Notes under the pieces: model-generated
What the model saw: the letters and a program-made list of their open reading frames with translations, nothing else
Told to the model about the DNA's origin: nothing
The model's database searches: none
Shown: positions 11,308 through 20,439 of the stretch, in pieces
How positions within the stretch are numbered: position 1 is the stretch's first letter
Layout of the letters: each line of letters starts with the position of its first letter
Program-made: the position numbers and the translations under genes
Assembly (NCBI RefSeq): GCF_964355755.1
Contig: NC_092678.1
Span: 25,214,365 to 25,278,364, forward strand
Reading direction: 5' to 3'
Origin: Antedon mediterranea
Taxonomy: Eukaryota; Echinodermata; Crinoidea; Comatulida; Antedonidae
Length of the DNA: 64,000 nucleotides

Positions 11308-13368
11308 CTAGTCATCATCATTGTCATTTATAGCATTGTCATCATGGTCATCATCATCGTCGTCATCATCATCTCCATCATCGTCATCATATCCATCATC
11401 GTCTTCATCATCTTCATAACCGTCATCATCTCTATCATCATCATCTCCATCATCGTCATCATCTCCATCATCATCATCATCTCCATCGTCATCATCTCCA
11501 TCATCATCATCTCCATCATCGTCATCATCATCATCATCTCCGTCATCGTCATCATCTCCATCATCATCTCCATCATCATCATCATCTCCATCATCATCGT
11601 CACCATCTCCATCATCGCCATTGAAATCACTGCATGTCGTAGGCTTAACGGTTTTAAATTGAATATACAAGTCGCATAACATAACAAAAGAATGAAATCT
11701 AAAGAAGATCAAGACAGGAAAAATAATTGTGCTTAAAATAGCCCAATTAGAAGTGCCAAAAAACATGTAGTTCGTTGGCGAATCTTCATCCGGATGTTCG
11801 GTGCCGGCAAAGCTGTTGTTTATCCACTGCGCAACATTACAAATAGCCAGGTAAAGGATGGTTTCTCTTAAGTGGTACGATTTGATGTCGGGAATTCGGC
11901 GATGCGCTGCGATAATAAATGTTACCTGGAACCAAACGCACAAAGTATCAAAGAAGGCTGTGTTTATATTTACTATACAGACTGGTATGCTAATGACAAC
12001 TTGTTCAATACTCTTTGTAACATTGATTGCGCCTTTGGTATCATTGTGCCAGAGAGAAACGTTATTGAGCAGTGTTAGTTCTTGTTCGTGTGTCAATATC
12101 CAAAGGTCTCCAACAGACGATATGAAGACACACGAAGTATAAAACATTGCGCCAATTGTGGATAGCATTAATAAAATCTCGTCTGCAGTGAGAGATTTGA
12201 TTTCTTTATACTGATGAGTTAGAGTTAGTTTGAATCCAATGAGACAAACAATTATTATTTGAATTGTGAGAGCAAACTCGGTAGCACTGTGAAGTATTTT
12301 CCTTACAGGAATCTGGTCATCAAAAAGAAGAGCTGACGTGGCCAGATAGAAAACGGATGCAATAATCGCAATAACAATAGACGACGGACGGTTTTTCATT
12401 CTGTGACGAGATGATTGTGCCTGTGTTACACTGATGTGAACACCATCACCATCTCTGTTTCCCGAGGAAGACATATCAATAGCGACTTGGTTTGTTGCTA
12501 CGCTCCCATAGCCATTACGCTGACTCATATACCCAGCTAACGGCTGACTACTTAGAGTTCCCCATAAGATGAAAAGACTTCCAGCTGCCAAAAGAGAATA
12601 CTCAGCAACTATAGGAATGAAAACACTCTTTGAGTTTTCTACGAAAATATCTATATTAGTTTCCGACAGGTTACACAATTGTTTAATTTGTTCATCGTAA
12701 TTAGCTGGTTCTTTACTTTCCAGTGATACTTCTTTCTGTTTTGGCGATATTCGTTCTATCGACTCAGAAATGGTTACCTTGAACCAGCAAGCCACATTAG
12801 CCGCGATAATCACTATAAGACTATAGCGAAAGAAGCATGTACTTATAAACCGTGATGCTTTAAACACGCGAAAGAATACCATCTGTACACTTATGAATAC
12901 AATACATTCGAAATAAAAAATCACTGATGTTACACTTCTCAGAAGGAGAATGTCACTAAACGAGTACCTTATACATTCCAGTATTTCAATAAAGTTCATT
13001 AATGAGAAAACTATTACTCCCACTCCAAGAAGATATAACCCATATAAAGCAAATTCCTGCTGCTGTTGAAATGTCTCCTGATTCCTGATAAAACAAAGTT
13101 TCCCATCATCTTCCCACTGGAATCGACGATAGATGTAGTAAAGCATAAACAAGATTGCTAAAGCCAGCACACTGATAATCACCATGTTAGAAAGTTCATC
13201 GTGGATAGGTTTACTCTCCACAAAAGTAGAGATATTTATACTTATGTACAAACAAGTTAGAATGTTGAGTAGCAATAGTGAGGAATATCTCCCATCTCCG
13301 TGGGTACTTTGGTTGGCCGAACGCTGTCCAAAAGTAAACGGCATTAACAGAATATTGAGAAGGGCCAT
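11308..13368 (-). CDS. Otopetrin-family proton channel with acidic tail, intronless
   Basis: 686 aa from ATG at 13368 (the frame is open only two codons further, from a TTG, so this is the first Met). About a dozen hydrophobic segments alternate with short loops. The family signature near the end is clear: NWAILSTIIFPVLIFFRFHS (otopetrins have a conserved W..I....P..I.FRFHS segment in the last helices), and LYLLGVGVIVFSLMNF matches the early otopetrin helices. Otopetrins form dimeric plasma-membrane proton channels gated by extracellular acid. Unusual: after helix 12 the protein runs into about 110 residues of nearly pure Asp/Gly (11311-11640) encoded by a GAT-rich repeat. The gene has no intron, so retroposition or a single-exon lineage copy is possible. 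Divergent from ZCRB1, convergent with MOV10. Which otopetrin paralogue it is cannot be decided. Confidence 0.87.
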   Translation of the reverse strand: MALLNILLMPFTFGQRSANQSTHGDGRYSSLLLLNILTCLYISINISTFVESKPIHDELSNMVIISVLALAILFMLYYIYRRFQWEDDGKLCFIRNQETFQQQQEFALYGLYLLGVGVIVFSLMNFIEILECIRYSFSDILLLRSVTSVIFYFECIVFISVQMVFFRVFKASRFISTCFFRYSLIVIIAANVACWFKVTISESIERISPKQKEVSLESKEPANYDEQIKQLCNLSETNIDIFVENSKSVFIPIVAEYSLLAAGSLFILWGTLSSQPLAGYMSQRNGYGSVATNQVAIDMSSSGNRDGDGVHISVTQAQSSRHRMKNRPSSIVIAIIASVFYLATSALLFDDQIPVRKILHSATEFALTIQIIIVCLIGFKLTLTHQYKEIKSLTADEILLMLSTIGAMFYTSCVFISSVGDLWILTHEQELTLLNNVSLWHNDTKGAINVTKSIEQVVISIPVCIVNINTAFFDTLCVWFQVTFIIAAHRRIPDIKSYHLRETILYLAICNVAQWINNSFAGTEHPDEDSPTNYMFFGTSNWAILSTIIFPVLIFFRFHSFVMLCDLYIQFKTVKPTTCSDFNGDDGDGDDDDGDDDDDGDDDGDDDDDGDDDDDDDDGDDDDGDDDDGDDDDDGDDDDDGDDDDRDDDGYEDDEDDDGYDDDDGDDDDDDDDDHDDNAINDNDDD
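11311..11640. repeat. GAT/GGA trinucleotide-type coding repeat
   Basis: On the otopetrin strand this is a run of GAT and GGA/GAC codons. On the + strand it reads as (ATC)n with TCC interruptions. It encodes the acidic tail; the other frames give Met/Glu or Ile/Ser runs that look like ORFs but are by-products. Confidence 0.9.
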
Positions 13369-14544
13369 CTTCAAGTCCGTTCAGAAGTAAAGTTGATATG
13401 TTTTGCGGAGGAAAATTTACCTTTAAATATTATAATTAAGACGATTCCGCAATTGGAAATACCCGAGTAGTTTATTTTCATCTCTTCCGCTACATTTTTA
13501 GAAGTCCTATTAACCAATCAGATTCAATAGATTGTTGCTGACACTACGTACCTACCTCCTAATTGTAACATGTACTTTTTTTCGGTCCAGACCTCTTACA
13601 TAATTATATTTCACATAATTATTTCAGCTTTCTGTCACGTTTCGCTTTTTTTTAATGGTTTTTTTATTTACTATAACTTTGAGTATCCTAAATTCAAGAT
13701 AATAATGAAAAAAAAAGAGAGTAGTATGTTAATATGTATTTATAATAATCATGATGAACGAATGGTGGTGTTGTTAGGTGGTGGTGGTGGTGATGGTGTG
13801 AGGTTGTGGTATTCAAGCAATAGAAGACTTACTTTTAGTGTCGGAAAATTCGGAATAATTGTGGGAGAACCCCGGAACCAGTCATTCACCATGCAGGAGT
13901 TCAAATCGATTTAGGCCTATATAAACAACAACATGGAACAATTAGATCATTTACCATACCTCCGTTTTCTGTTTCGCTATAATACGCCAATGAACAGGCG
14001 TCTCTTTCCTGTGGATATACTGAAAATAAAACTGGGTAATTCCATGGAATTCAATTCAATTGCAAGTCATGTATTATATGGCTTCATATGTTTTTTTTAA
14101 TGTTTGTTATGATTTTTTATGGTTTTTTTATTCTATAAAAGATGTTTGTATTTATTCTACATAGATGATGTTACTAAGAGCTTTGTTTTTTTTAATTTTT
14201 CTGATGCTTTTGTTTTCTTTTGTATTGTGTGTATTTTCTATGCTGAAATAAAAGATTATTGATTATATTTTCAAGAAACATCCTTATCATTTATATTAGG
14301 ACGATTCCTTTAGATAAAAGACAGCTATAACTCATTCACCAATCACTCAAGAAAACATGGTTTCACATAATATTCAAATTTTAAAATAAAACTATTTTGT
14401 TACATCTGTGTAGTTTATTTGACTAGCTTGCTTCACGGGGTAGTGTTCAATGGTATCACCTGTAGGCCTAGTGATCATGTCCCAACAGAGGGTTGGGTAG
14501 CCTATAATCTTATGTTAAACTGTTTTAATGTTTGATTATAATAA

Positions 14545-14569
14545 CAGGGAAGAATTTAACTCTTCCCTG
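14545..14569. other. Perfect 9-bp stem hairpin
   Basis: CAGGGAAGA (14545-14553), a 7-nt loop ATTTAAC, then TCTTCCCTG (14561-14569). Flanked by ATAATAA on both sides. Function unknown; it could be a tiny foldback element or a cruciform. Confidence 0.7.
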
Positions 14570-14668
14570 ATAATAACATAGATAGACCGGTATGATTTTA
14601 TTACATAGTTGATTGCAAATAACTTGGTTTCGCGAGAAACGTCATTACACAATGCATGATGGAAATTT

Positions 14669-14752
14669 AAAAGGGTTTGGGAGCAAACGTCACGACGCGT
14701 ACGTACAATTCAAACAACAAATCACGTACGTGACGTATCTCCCAAACCCTTA
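14669..14752. promoter_or_regulatory. 80-bp imperfect palindrome with CRE-like sites
   Basis: Outer arms AAGGGTTTGGGAG (14671-14683) and CTCCCAAACCCTT (14739-14751) are exact complements. Inner arms carry ACGTCAC and GTACGTGACGTA, i.e. ATF/CREB-type TGACGT cores in both orientations. It lies in the shared upstream region of otopetrin and ZCRB1. A small foldback transposon is an alternative. Confidence 0.5.
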
Positions 14753-15354
14753 TCGCTATTTGCGATAAATCTTATTGATAATCAACATTTTTTGTTTGAT
14801 TGTAATTAAGGAAATGAAGACACAGACCTGTAGTTTACTAAAGTTATTTCTGTCCTTCCACGTGTTACCTCAGCAATTACTAAAATAAAATTCCCCTAGA
14901 TTTTCATAGTTACTGTAACTACAAACAACTGATCACGTTTGATAGGCTTTGTCACACGCAATGTTTACATTTTGTCTGGATATTTGACTTTTTTTTGGGC
15001 AATTATATATAATTTATAAAATACATTAAAACACAAAGACAAAAAAAACGAAGCGATTAAAACAGATAAAAAGTAAAGTAAACTCGACTCTTTCTCAAAA
15101 TAAAAAAAAACATTTTAAAAATAAAAAATCCGTAGAGATTCTAACCCCACAGCTATAGTACAGAGCTGAGAGAATTCAAATGATAGTTAGTAGAGCACTA
15201 TCCGTTTTGCCACAATTTACCCGAGTAGTGAAGAGTGACAATAGTATATTCTTATACGCGCTTCATATTCATCTAATCGTTACGTCATAAATTGGCAAGA
15301 CGTCATTTTGAGGAAAAGAATCTAGTTTTAACGTTGATATAAACCAGAGCCTGA

Positions 15355-15570
15355 GGACCGGATAGCTCAGTCGGTAGAGCGTCGTGGAACACGATTATCG
15401 TGGGTTCAAACCTCGGTGGAAAAGAGTTAAAGCTATGCGAGCTTCTGTGTTTGGGGTTTACAGATTTAAACGTCCCCCTTTCCACCACGGCATATGAGGC
15501 GATAACATCAAAGCATCTGATGTCGTGACCCAAGGCTGTGAGAGGGCCTTACCGTGCTAGAGGCAAGGGA
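15355..15570 (+). mobile_element. tRNA-derived SINE-like element
   Basis: Starts with a tRNA-like head: A box TAGCTCAGTCGGTAGAGC (15363-15380) and B box GGGTTCAAACC (15401-15411). The anticodon region is too short for a real tRNA, and the sequence continues without a pol III terminator into a unique body. No second copy is visible in this window. Confidence 0.55.
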
Positions 15571-16638
15571 GCACACCAAATTTGTTAACATTTTTTTTTG
15601 GCTCCTTTCGATATCGTAAATGTTATGTTTGGCGCCGTCAATTTTAAGAACACCTAAGTTATGTCAGAAAATTAGGAACAAAAATAAATAAGAGCTGCTG
15701 GATACAATCAAAGATAGTACACACTATCTTTTATACAATTTTATAATTTCTAATACTGCCCTCTATAGTTTAGTGTAATAGCATAAAGTGTTTTGTATTT
15801 GTATTATTTCATTCATTTCATTTTCTCATGCTTCCCTTTTTTTTCTCTCGCTGAGAGCTAGCTGACATTTACAACAGTTTTTGGAGATAGTCTAGGCCTA
15901 GGTGAGTTACTGCATCATCTTATTATGATATTAAAGTAAATGGATAAAGCTACACTCTGGTAGATTTATAGGCCTATAATCTAGGCCTAGCCTAGGCCTA
16001 GACATAAGTAGTCCGGAGATCCAGAGTAGACAGACAGGCACAACTCTACCTATATAAGAAGCTCGCCACAACAGGATTGCTTGACGTTAAAACCAACTTA
16101 ATTAGTCTAGAGCCTAGGCCTAGCCTAAATTATGTATATTCATGATTGCATTGATTTTAATGATAAAGATTGATCACAATAATAGGAAAGGCTAATGTTA
16201 CATTACATGTATCCCTTCTTATTATTACATTACAATCTTATTTAATTATTGTTTATCTTGCCTAAGTATTAATTATTATATATGGCACAATAATAAATAA
16301 ATGCTGATTTAATGGTGATTATAATTTTATTGAGTTTGTTGATTTAATATCTACATGTAGGTAAAATTCAAACGATTATTAATGAATTTTACAGCAAGAA
16401 AGTTTTAGTTTGTGGAGACTTTATGCTGACATAAATAGTTAGGAAATTTGGAAAACAGCTTGTAAACCTGGTCTCTGTCTGAAAACGATTTGAGACGGGT
16501 AGCTATTTTCTAAATATTTAATATTTAAATAATTTGTTCTATTCTACTGTATATATAAAAATAATTTAATTAATAAAATATGATTATGAATAATAAAATT
16601 TAAAAAGATAATTTATTTTTTTTAGTAATAATTGAAGC

Positions 16639-18928
16639 ATGAGTGGTGGATTGGCACCAAGTAAAACAACTGTCTACGTTTCCAACTTGCCTTTCTCACT
16701 GACAAATAATGACCTTCATAAGATATTTGAAAAGTTTGGACGAGTCGTCAAGTAAGTCGTTATAAATAGGACAAGTAATATTATACTGTATATAGTAATA
16801 TTATTTATTTTATTTCATACGCATCCAACAGCGAGTAACTCTGCCAATTATAGGATGGATAAACTATTTTATAATTTATCGTGCTTACAGTATAAACTAA
16901 GTCTCATTTGAGAACCCTGGACCTTGGCATTGGAAGGCAAGCACATTAACCACCAAGCTACAGCTCCGCTACGTAATGACAATTTTTGAAATTTAAATAT
17001 TTTTCAGGGTAACGGTTGTGAAGGATAAAGATCAAAGACGAAGTAAAGGAATTGCCTTTGTTCTTTTTATGGATAAAGAAAGCGCCCTCAAAGCAGTGAA
17101 GGCAATCAATGGTAAAGAGGTATGTAAAACTGGGTTCATTCATCTCGCAAGTTGGAAAGGAGGGTTGAGGAGTCGATCAGTGGCGTAACACTCAGCTATG
17201 AGCGCTCACTGGCTAAACCCAGGGGCCCCAGAGCTTATGGGGGTGGGGGCAGTGCCTAGAGAAAAAAACAGGCATTAAAATGTCGAGAAAAACTAAAAAC
17301 GCCCAAGGCCTCAGCGTTGGAGGACCACTTAGGATTCCTAAATCAGGGGCCTCAGGTCTCTACATTACACCACTGGAGTTGATGTATTGCATTCAAAAAG
17401 ATAGAGTAGTAAGTACAAGGCTATTAAGATCATTAATGCTGGTATTGTAATATTTTATGAAATATTAATTAAAAAGTACTATAAAAAACCCTGATTAATT
17501 CATTTTATTATTCATAATTAATATATAAATATAAGTTCAATACAAATAAAAACAAAACACTTCAACCTTGGTTGTCTCCCTATAGTTTACATTGTTAAAT
17601 CATATATACCGTGCTTTCCATATTATTTTGCTTAAAAGGAGTTGTTCTTTTTTTAGTTGTTTGGTAGAAAATGGAAGTGTAACATGGCAACAGACAACGG
17701 AAGAGCATCAGAGTTCATTCGACGCAAGAATTACCCTGATAAATCAAGGTGCTATGAATGTGGGGTATGTGATACATACTATATTGCACTCTTTTAAACA
17801 TCTTTATGCCCCAAAGGCTTTCAAATTGCATGACAGATTGAGTAGAAATTCTATTGTACAATGACTGTCAAATGTATCACTCCTGCAGTAATAGTGGCTC
17901 ATCTGGATTGCCAGTGATAATAAATATAACTTTGTGGATTATTTACTTGCACAATGTATGTCAAGATAAAATTCCTTGTGAATTAATTGTTAGAAAAAAG
18001 GATTATACAGTGACCTCATTTCTAAATATAGTTTTTTGAATTGTTTTTTTAGGCTGAGGGACATCTTAGTTACCGTTGTCCCACTAACTCTTTAGGAGAA
18101 CGAGAGCCACCACCAAAGAAGAAAGAAAAAGATGGAAAGCATAGAAAAAGGAAAGGAACTGGCCGACCAGCTGAACCATGGGAAATAGAGTAAGTAGGAG
18201 AGATTAAGCTGTCTACACTATCAAATTGTATGTGACAAAAAAATGTGATGTGCCCATATATGGACATGGTGATGTCATATCACTACCATATTTGGGCAAA
18301 TCACACTTTTTTTGTCAAACTAATTTGATAGTGTAGACAGAGCTTTACTAACTCACTAGTATTCTGCATTTTAAATAAATATTGTTTGCTTTCAGAGAAG
18401 AGGACGAAGATGAGGAGGAAGGAGAAGATCCAGCTTTAGATAGCTTAAGTGCAGCTATCAGTTATGAGGTAAGGTCATAGTTCATAGTAAGGTCATAGTT
18501 CAGTTTTCATCTTTTATTGTCTTCATTTTGGTTTGATTTATTTCTACAAATATGTAACATTAAAATGTCATGTGATACTCAGGTACTAATGCCATGAAGG
18601 ATATACATTGATATCAACATGGTATCTAAGAATAACCTCTAAATCCTTACTAGTAGTGTACTGTATAATGGTCTATTTATATTCAAATCAAATTCTATAA
18701 CTTTCTTCCTTAGAAGAAAACATAGTAAAACAGTAAATTTTTACAATTTAAAAAACACATTTGAAAGAAAATATCACTGCATCTTCATGTGTCAATTGTA
18801 CTAATTTTTTTCAGTACGATTTGAGAGAAAAGGGTCAAACCAGTAACTATGAGCCAAGTAAGAAAAAGTTGAAGGTAAAGACTAGTGCATACTTTAGTGA
18901 TGAGGAAGAACTTGGAGATGGAGATTGA
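16639..18928 (+). CDS. ZCRB1: ZCRB1, U11/U12 snRNP 31K protein
   Basis: Complete 218-aa protein (human is about 217) in six coding exons: 16639-16751, 17008-17119, 17657-17764, 18053-18189, 18396-18468, 18815-18928 (TGA). It is a component of the minor (U12-type) spliceosome. An RRM occupies roughly residues 10-85, with RNP2 VYVSNLP and RNP1 [14 protein letters not shown] zinc knuckle follows ([15 protein letters not shown]-x2-C-x4-H-x4-C) split by an intron, then [12 protein letters not shown], a Lys-rich stretch, and an acidic [11 protein letters not shown] tail. The start is the first ATG after a likely acceptor at 16624, suggesting a 5' noncoding exon upstream. A minisatellite directly follows the stop codon. 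All introns are GT-AG. Confidence 0.96.
16818..16972 (-). mobile_element. tRNA-derived SINE (family B), copy 1
   Basis: In ZCRB1 intron 1. On the minus strand it starts GAGCTGTAGCTTGGTGGTTA and ends in a segment about a TTTATCCATCCTATAATTGG-like tail. The + strand copy at 53855-54024 in RELN matches it over most of its length, including AAATGAGACTTAGTTTATA. Confidence 0.75.
17178..17375. mobile_element. Non-autonomous hAT-like element (198 bp)
   Basis: Ends are inverted: CAGTGGCGTAA (17178-17188) and TTACACCACTG (17365-17375), the classic hAT terminal pattern. Flanking 8-bp target duplications GAGTCGAT (17170-17177) and GAGTTGAT (17376-17383) differ by one base. No transposase. Located in ZCRB1 intron 2. 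Confidence 0.85.
18206..18345. mobile_element. TA-MITE copy 3
   Basis: In ZCRB1 intron 4. Left TIR lost two bases (AAGCTGTCTACACTATCAAA); right TIR TTTGATAGTGTAGACAGAGC is intact, followed by TTTA. Confidence 0.9.
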
Positions 18929-19200
18929 AGGACCAATGTCTGGAGATGGAGACTAACTACTCCTTAGAAACCAGTGTCTGGAGATGGAGACCAACTACTC
19001 CTTAGCAATTAGTGTCTGAAGATGGAGACCAACTACTCCTTAGCAACCAGTGTCTGGAGATGGAGACCACTACACTTCTGAAACCAGTGTCTGGAGATGG
19101 AGACCAACTACTCCTTAGCAACCAGTGTCTAGAGATGGAGACCACTACACTTCTGAAACCAGTGTCTGGAGATGGAGACCAACTACTCCTTAGAGCCAAG
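18912..19200. repeat. Minisatellite starting at the ZCRB1 stop codon
   Basis: Units built around GTGTCTGGAGATGGAGACCA and ACTACTCCTTAGCAACCA repeat about eight times (two alternating unit types of about 33 bp). The first GGAGATGGAGA is the coding end of ZCRB1 (Gly-Asp-Gly-Asp-stop), so the array looks as if it grew out of the last codons into the 3'UTR. Confidence 0.9.
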
Positions 19201-19568
19201 TATAGAGCAATGCAGTAAAGGTAAAGCAGTTGATGGCAAGAGAGAACTTGAAGAAATTGAATGTGACTTAGAACTAATACTCCAAATGTGTCAAGAGTTA
19301 CAGGTGGATCAGAGGTAGCAATTACATGGCTATTTAAGATCGGCATAGCGAGTATGTGTGAGATTTCAGAAAAGAAAAAAAAGAAGCAAAAATTTAATTA
19401 AGGAATGAATTTATTACATAACTTTTACAAAGATTTCAAGGTAAAGTGTGTCTATGGAGTACTGTACTTTAAGTATTACAATAAGCAAGAGAATAAGTTT
19501 TAGTCTGCTGTACTTAAGTTATCATACTTATATTCTGAGGTGAACTCAATGATTATAACATTTCAATA

Positions 19569-19638
19569 ATGTAGAAAATTAAAGTTTAATTCCCCTTTTA
19601 AAAACGTAAAAATGAATTGGGACTTTAATTTTCTACAT
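19569..19638. repeat. 70-bp foldback with perfect 17-bp arms
   Basis: ATGTAGAAAATTAAAGT (19569-19585) is the exact reverse complement of ACTTTAATTTTCTACAT (19622-19638). Too small for a coding element; a solo mini-MITE or RNA hairpin. Confidence 0.7.
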
Positions 19639-19934
19639 ATTAATTGCAAGACATTTAATGTTTTCTTAAAAATTTTAATAATTCTAACACTACAATGATC
19701 CATTTAATCTAGGATGATGATCATATGAATAATAAATATGAATTTCCTTCAGTCAAAGTAAGTGATAGTAATTAGTGTCTTATTTATTACATTTTTACGC
19801 ACTCACACACATGTAAATATTGTATAAAAAAAATGGAAACATGAATAATTATATCTGCATTCAAATGTACATTGCATATAAAGTAGTACAAAGTAAAGTA
19901 AAAATAGTATTAAACTTGATTTGTAGATCCTGTA

Positions 19935-20069
19935 AAGCTCTGTCTACACTATCAAACTTTATGTAACAAAAAAGTGTGATGTGACCAAATACGGTAGTGA
20001 AATGACATGTCCATATATGGGCACATCACATTTTGTTATCCATAAAGTTTGATAGTGTAGACAGAGCTT
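19935..20069. mobile_element. TA-MITE copy 4 (full length)
   Basis: One of the best preserved copies: 135 bp, TA-AAGCTCTGTCTACACTATCA at the left and TTTGATAGTGTAGACAGAGC-TT-TA at the right, so the TA duplication is visible on both sides. Contains CCATATATGGGCACATCAC. Confidence 0.93.
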
Positions 20070-20439
20070 TAGATGCATATACCTTTGAAGGATTGTTGGT
20101 TTCTATTTATAGTTCATTACATCATGATTACTGTTTAAATCAGAATAAAAAAAATATAAAATATTGCACTTTGTGACTGTTTCCCACTGCACTTTATACT
20201 GTACACACACCTTTTTCAATAATATCTACTAATAAAAAAATTCAGATCTGGCAGTTACGCTATTTTGATAGTTTCTGCCTTAATTCACTATTCACAGGGG
20301 AAAATTTTATTATAAAATTAAACTGATTTTTTAGTTGAGAAACAGTTTTGTATTGATTTTTTTGCTACACAAATATGTAGCGATAAAGTTGTTTTGTATA
20401 GCTTTTTGCTATGCTACATTGGCAAAATTATTCTCCGAT

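Larger units (their letters stand above)
13369..16638. other. Intergenic region between divergent otopetrin and ZCRB1
   Basis: No protein gene seen in 3.3 kb. It holds two hairpins (14545-14569, 14669-14752), a tRNA-like SINE at 15355-15570, and three clusters of the palindrome TAGGCCTA between 15890 and 16130. A possible 5' noncoding exon of ZCRB1 may end at about 15900 (CCTAG|GTGAGT), because the sequence just before the ZCRB1 ATG looks like a splice acceptor (TTTTTTTTAG at 16615-16624). An AATAAAAG poly(A)-like word is present near 14243. Confidence 0.55.
18929..20439. other. Convergent 3' region between ZCRB1 and TXNL4B
   Basis: Contains the ZCRB1 3'UTR minisatellite, a short 17-bp-armed foldback at 19569-19638 and a full-length TA-MITE at 19935-20069. 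The remainder is AT-rich with AATAAA words (19733). No further gene seen. Confidence 0.6.

Noticed and set aside
11328-11687. Met/Glu-rich and Ile-rich ORFs over the GAT repeat
   Set aside because: Other frames of the otopetrin acidic tail.
13369-13374. Otopetrin start at the TTG codon 6 nt upstream
   Set aside because: A non-ATG start is unlikely in an animal gene; ATG at 13368 is in frame and directly followed by the protein.
13570-13914. 114-aa plus-strand ORF in the otopetrin upstream region
   Set aside because: Low-complexity, poly-Gly and hydrophobic stretches, no homology or splice context.
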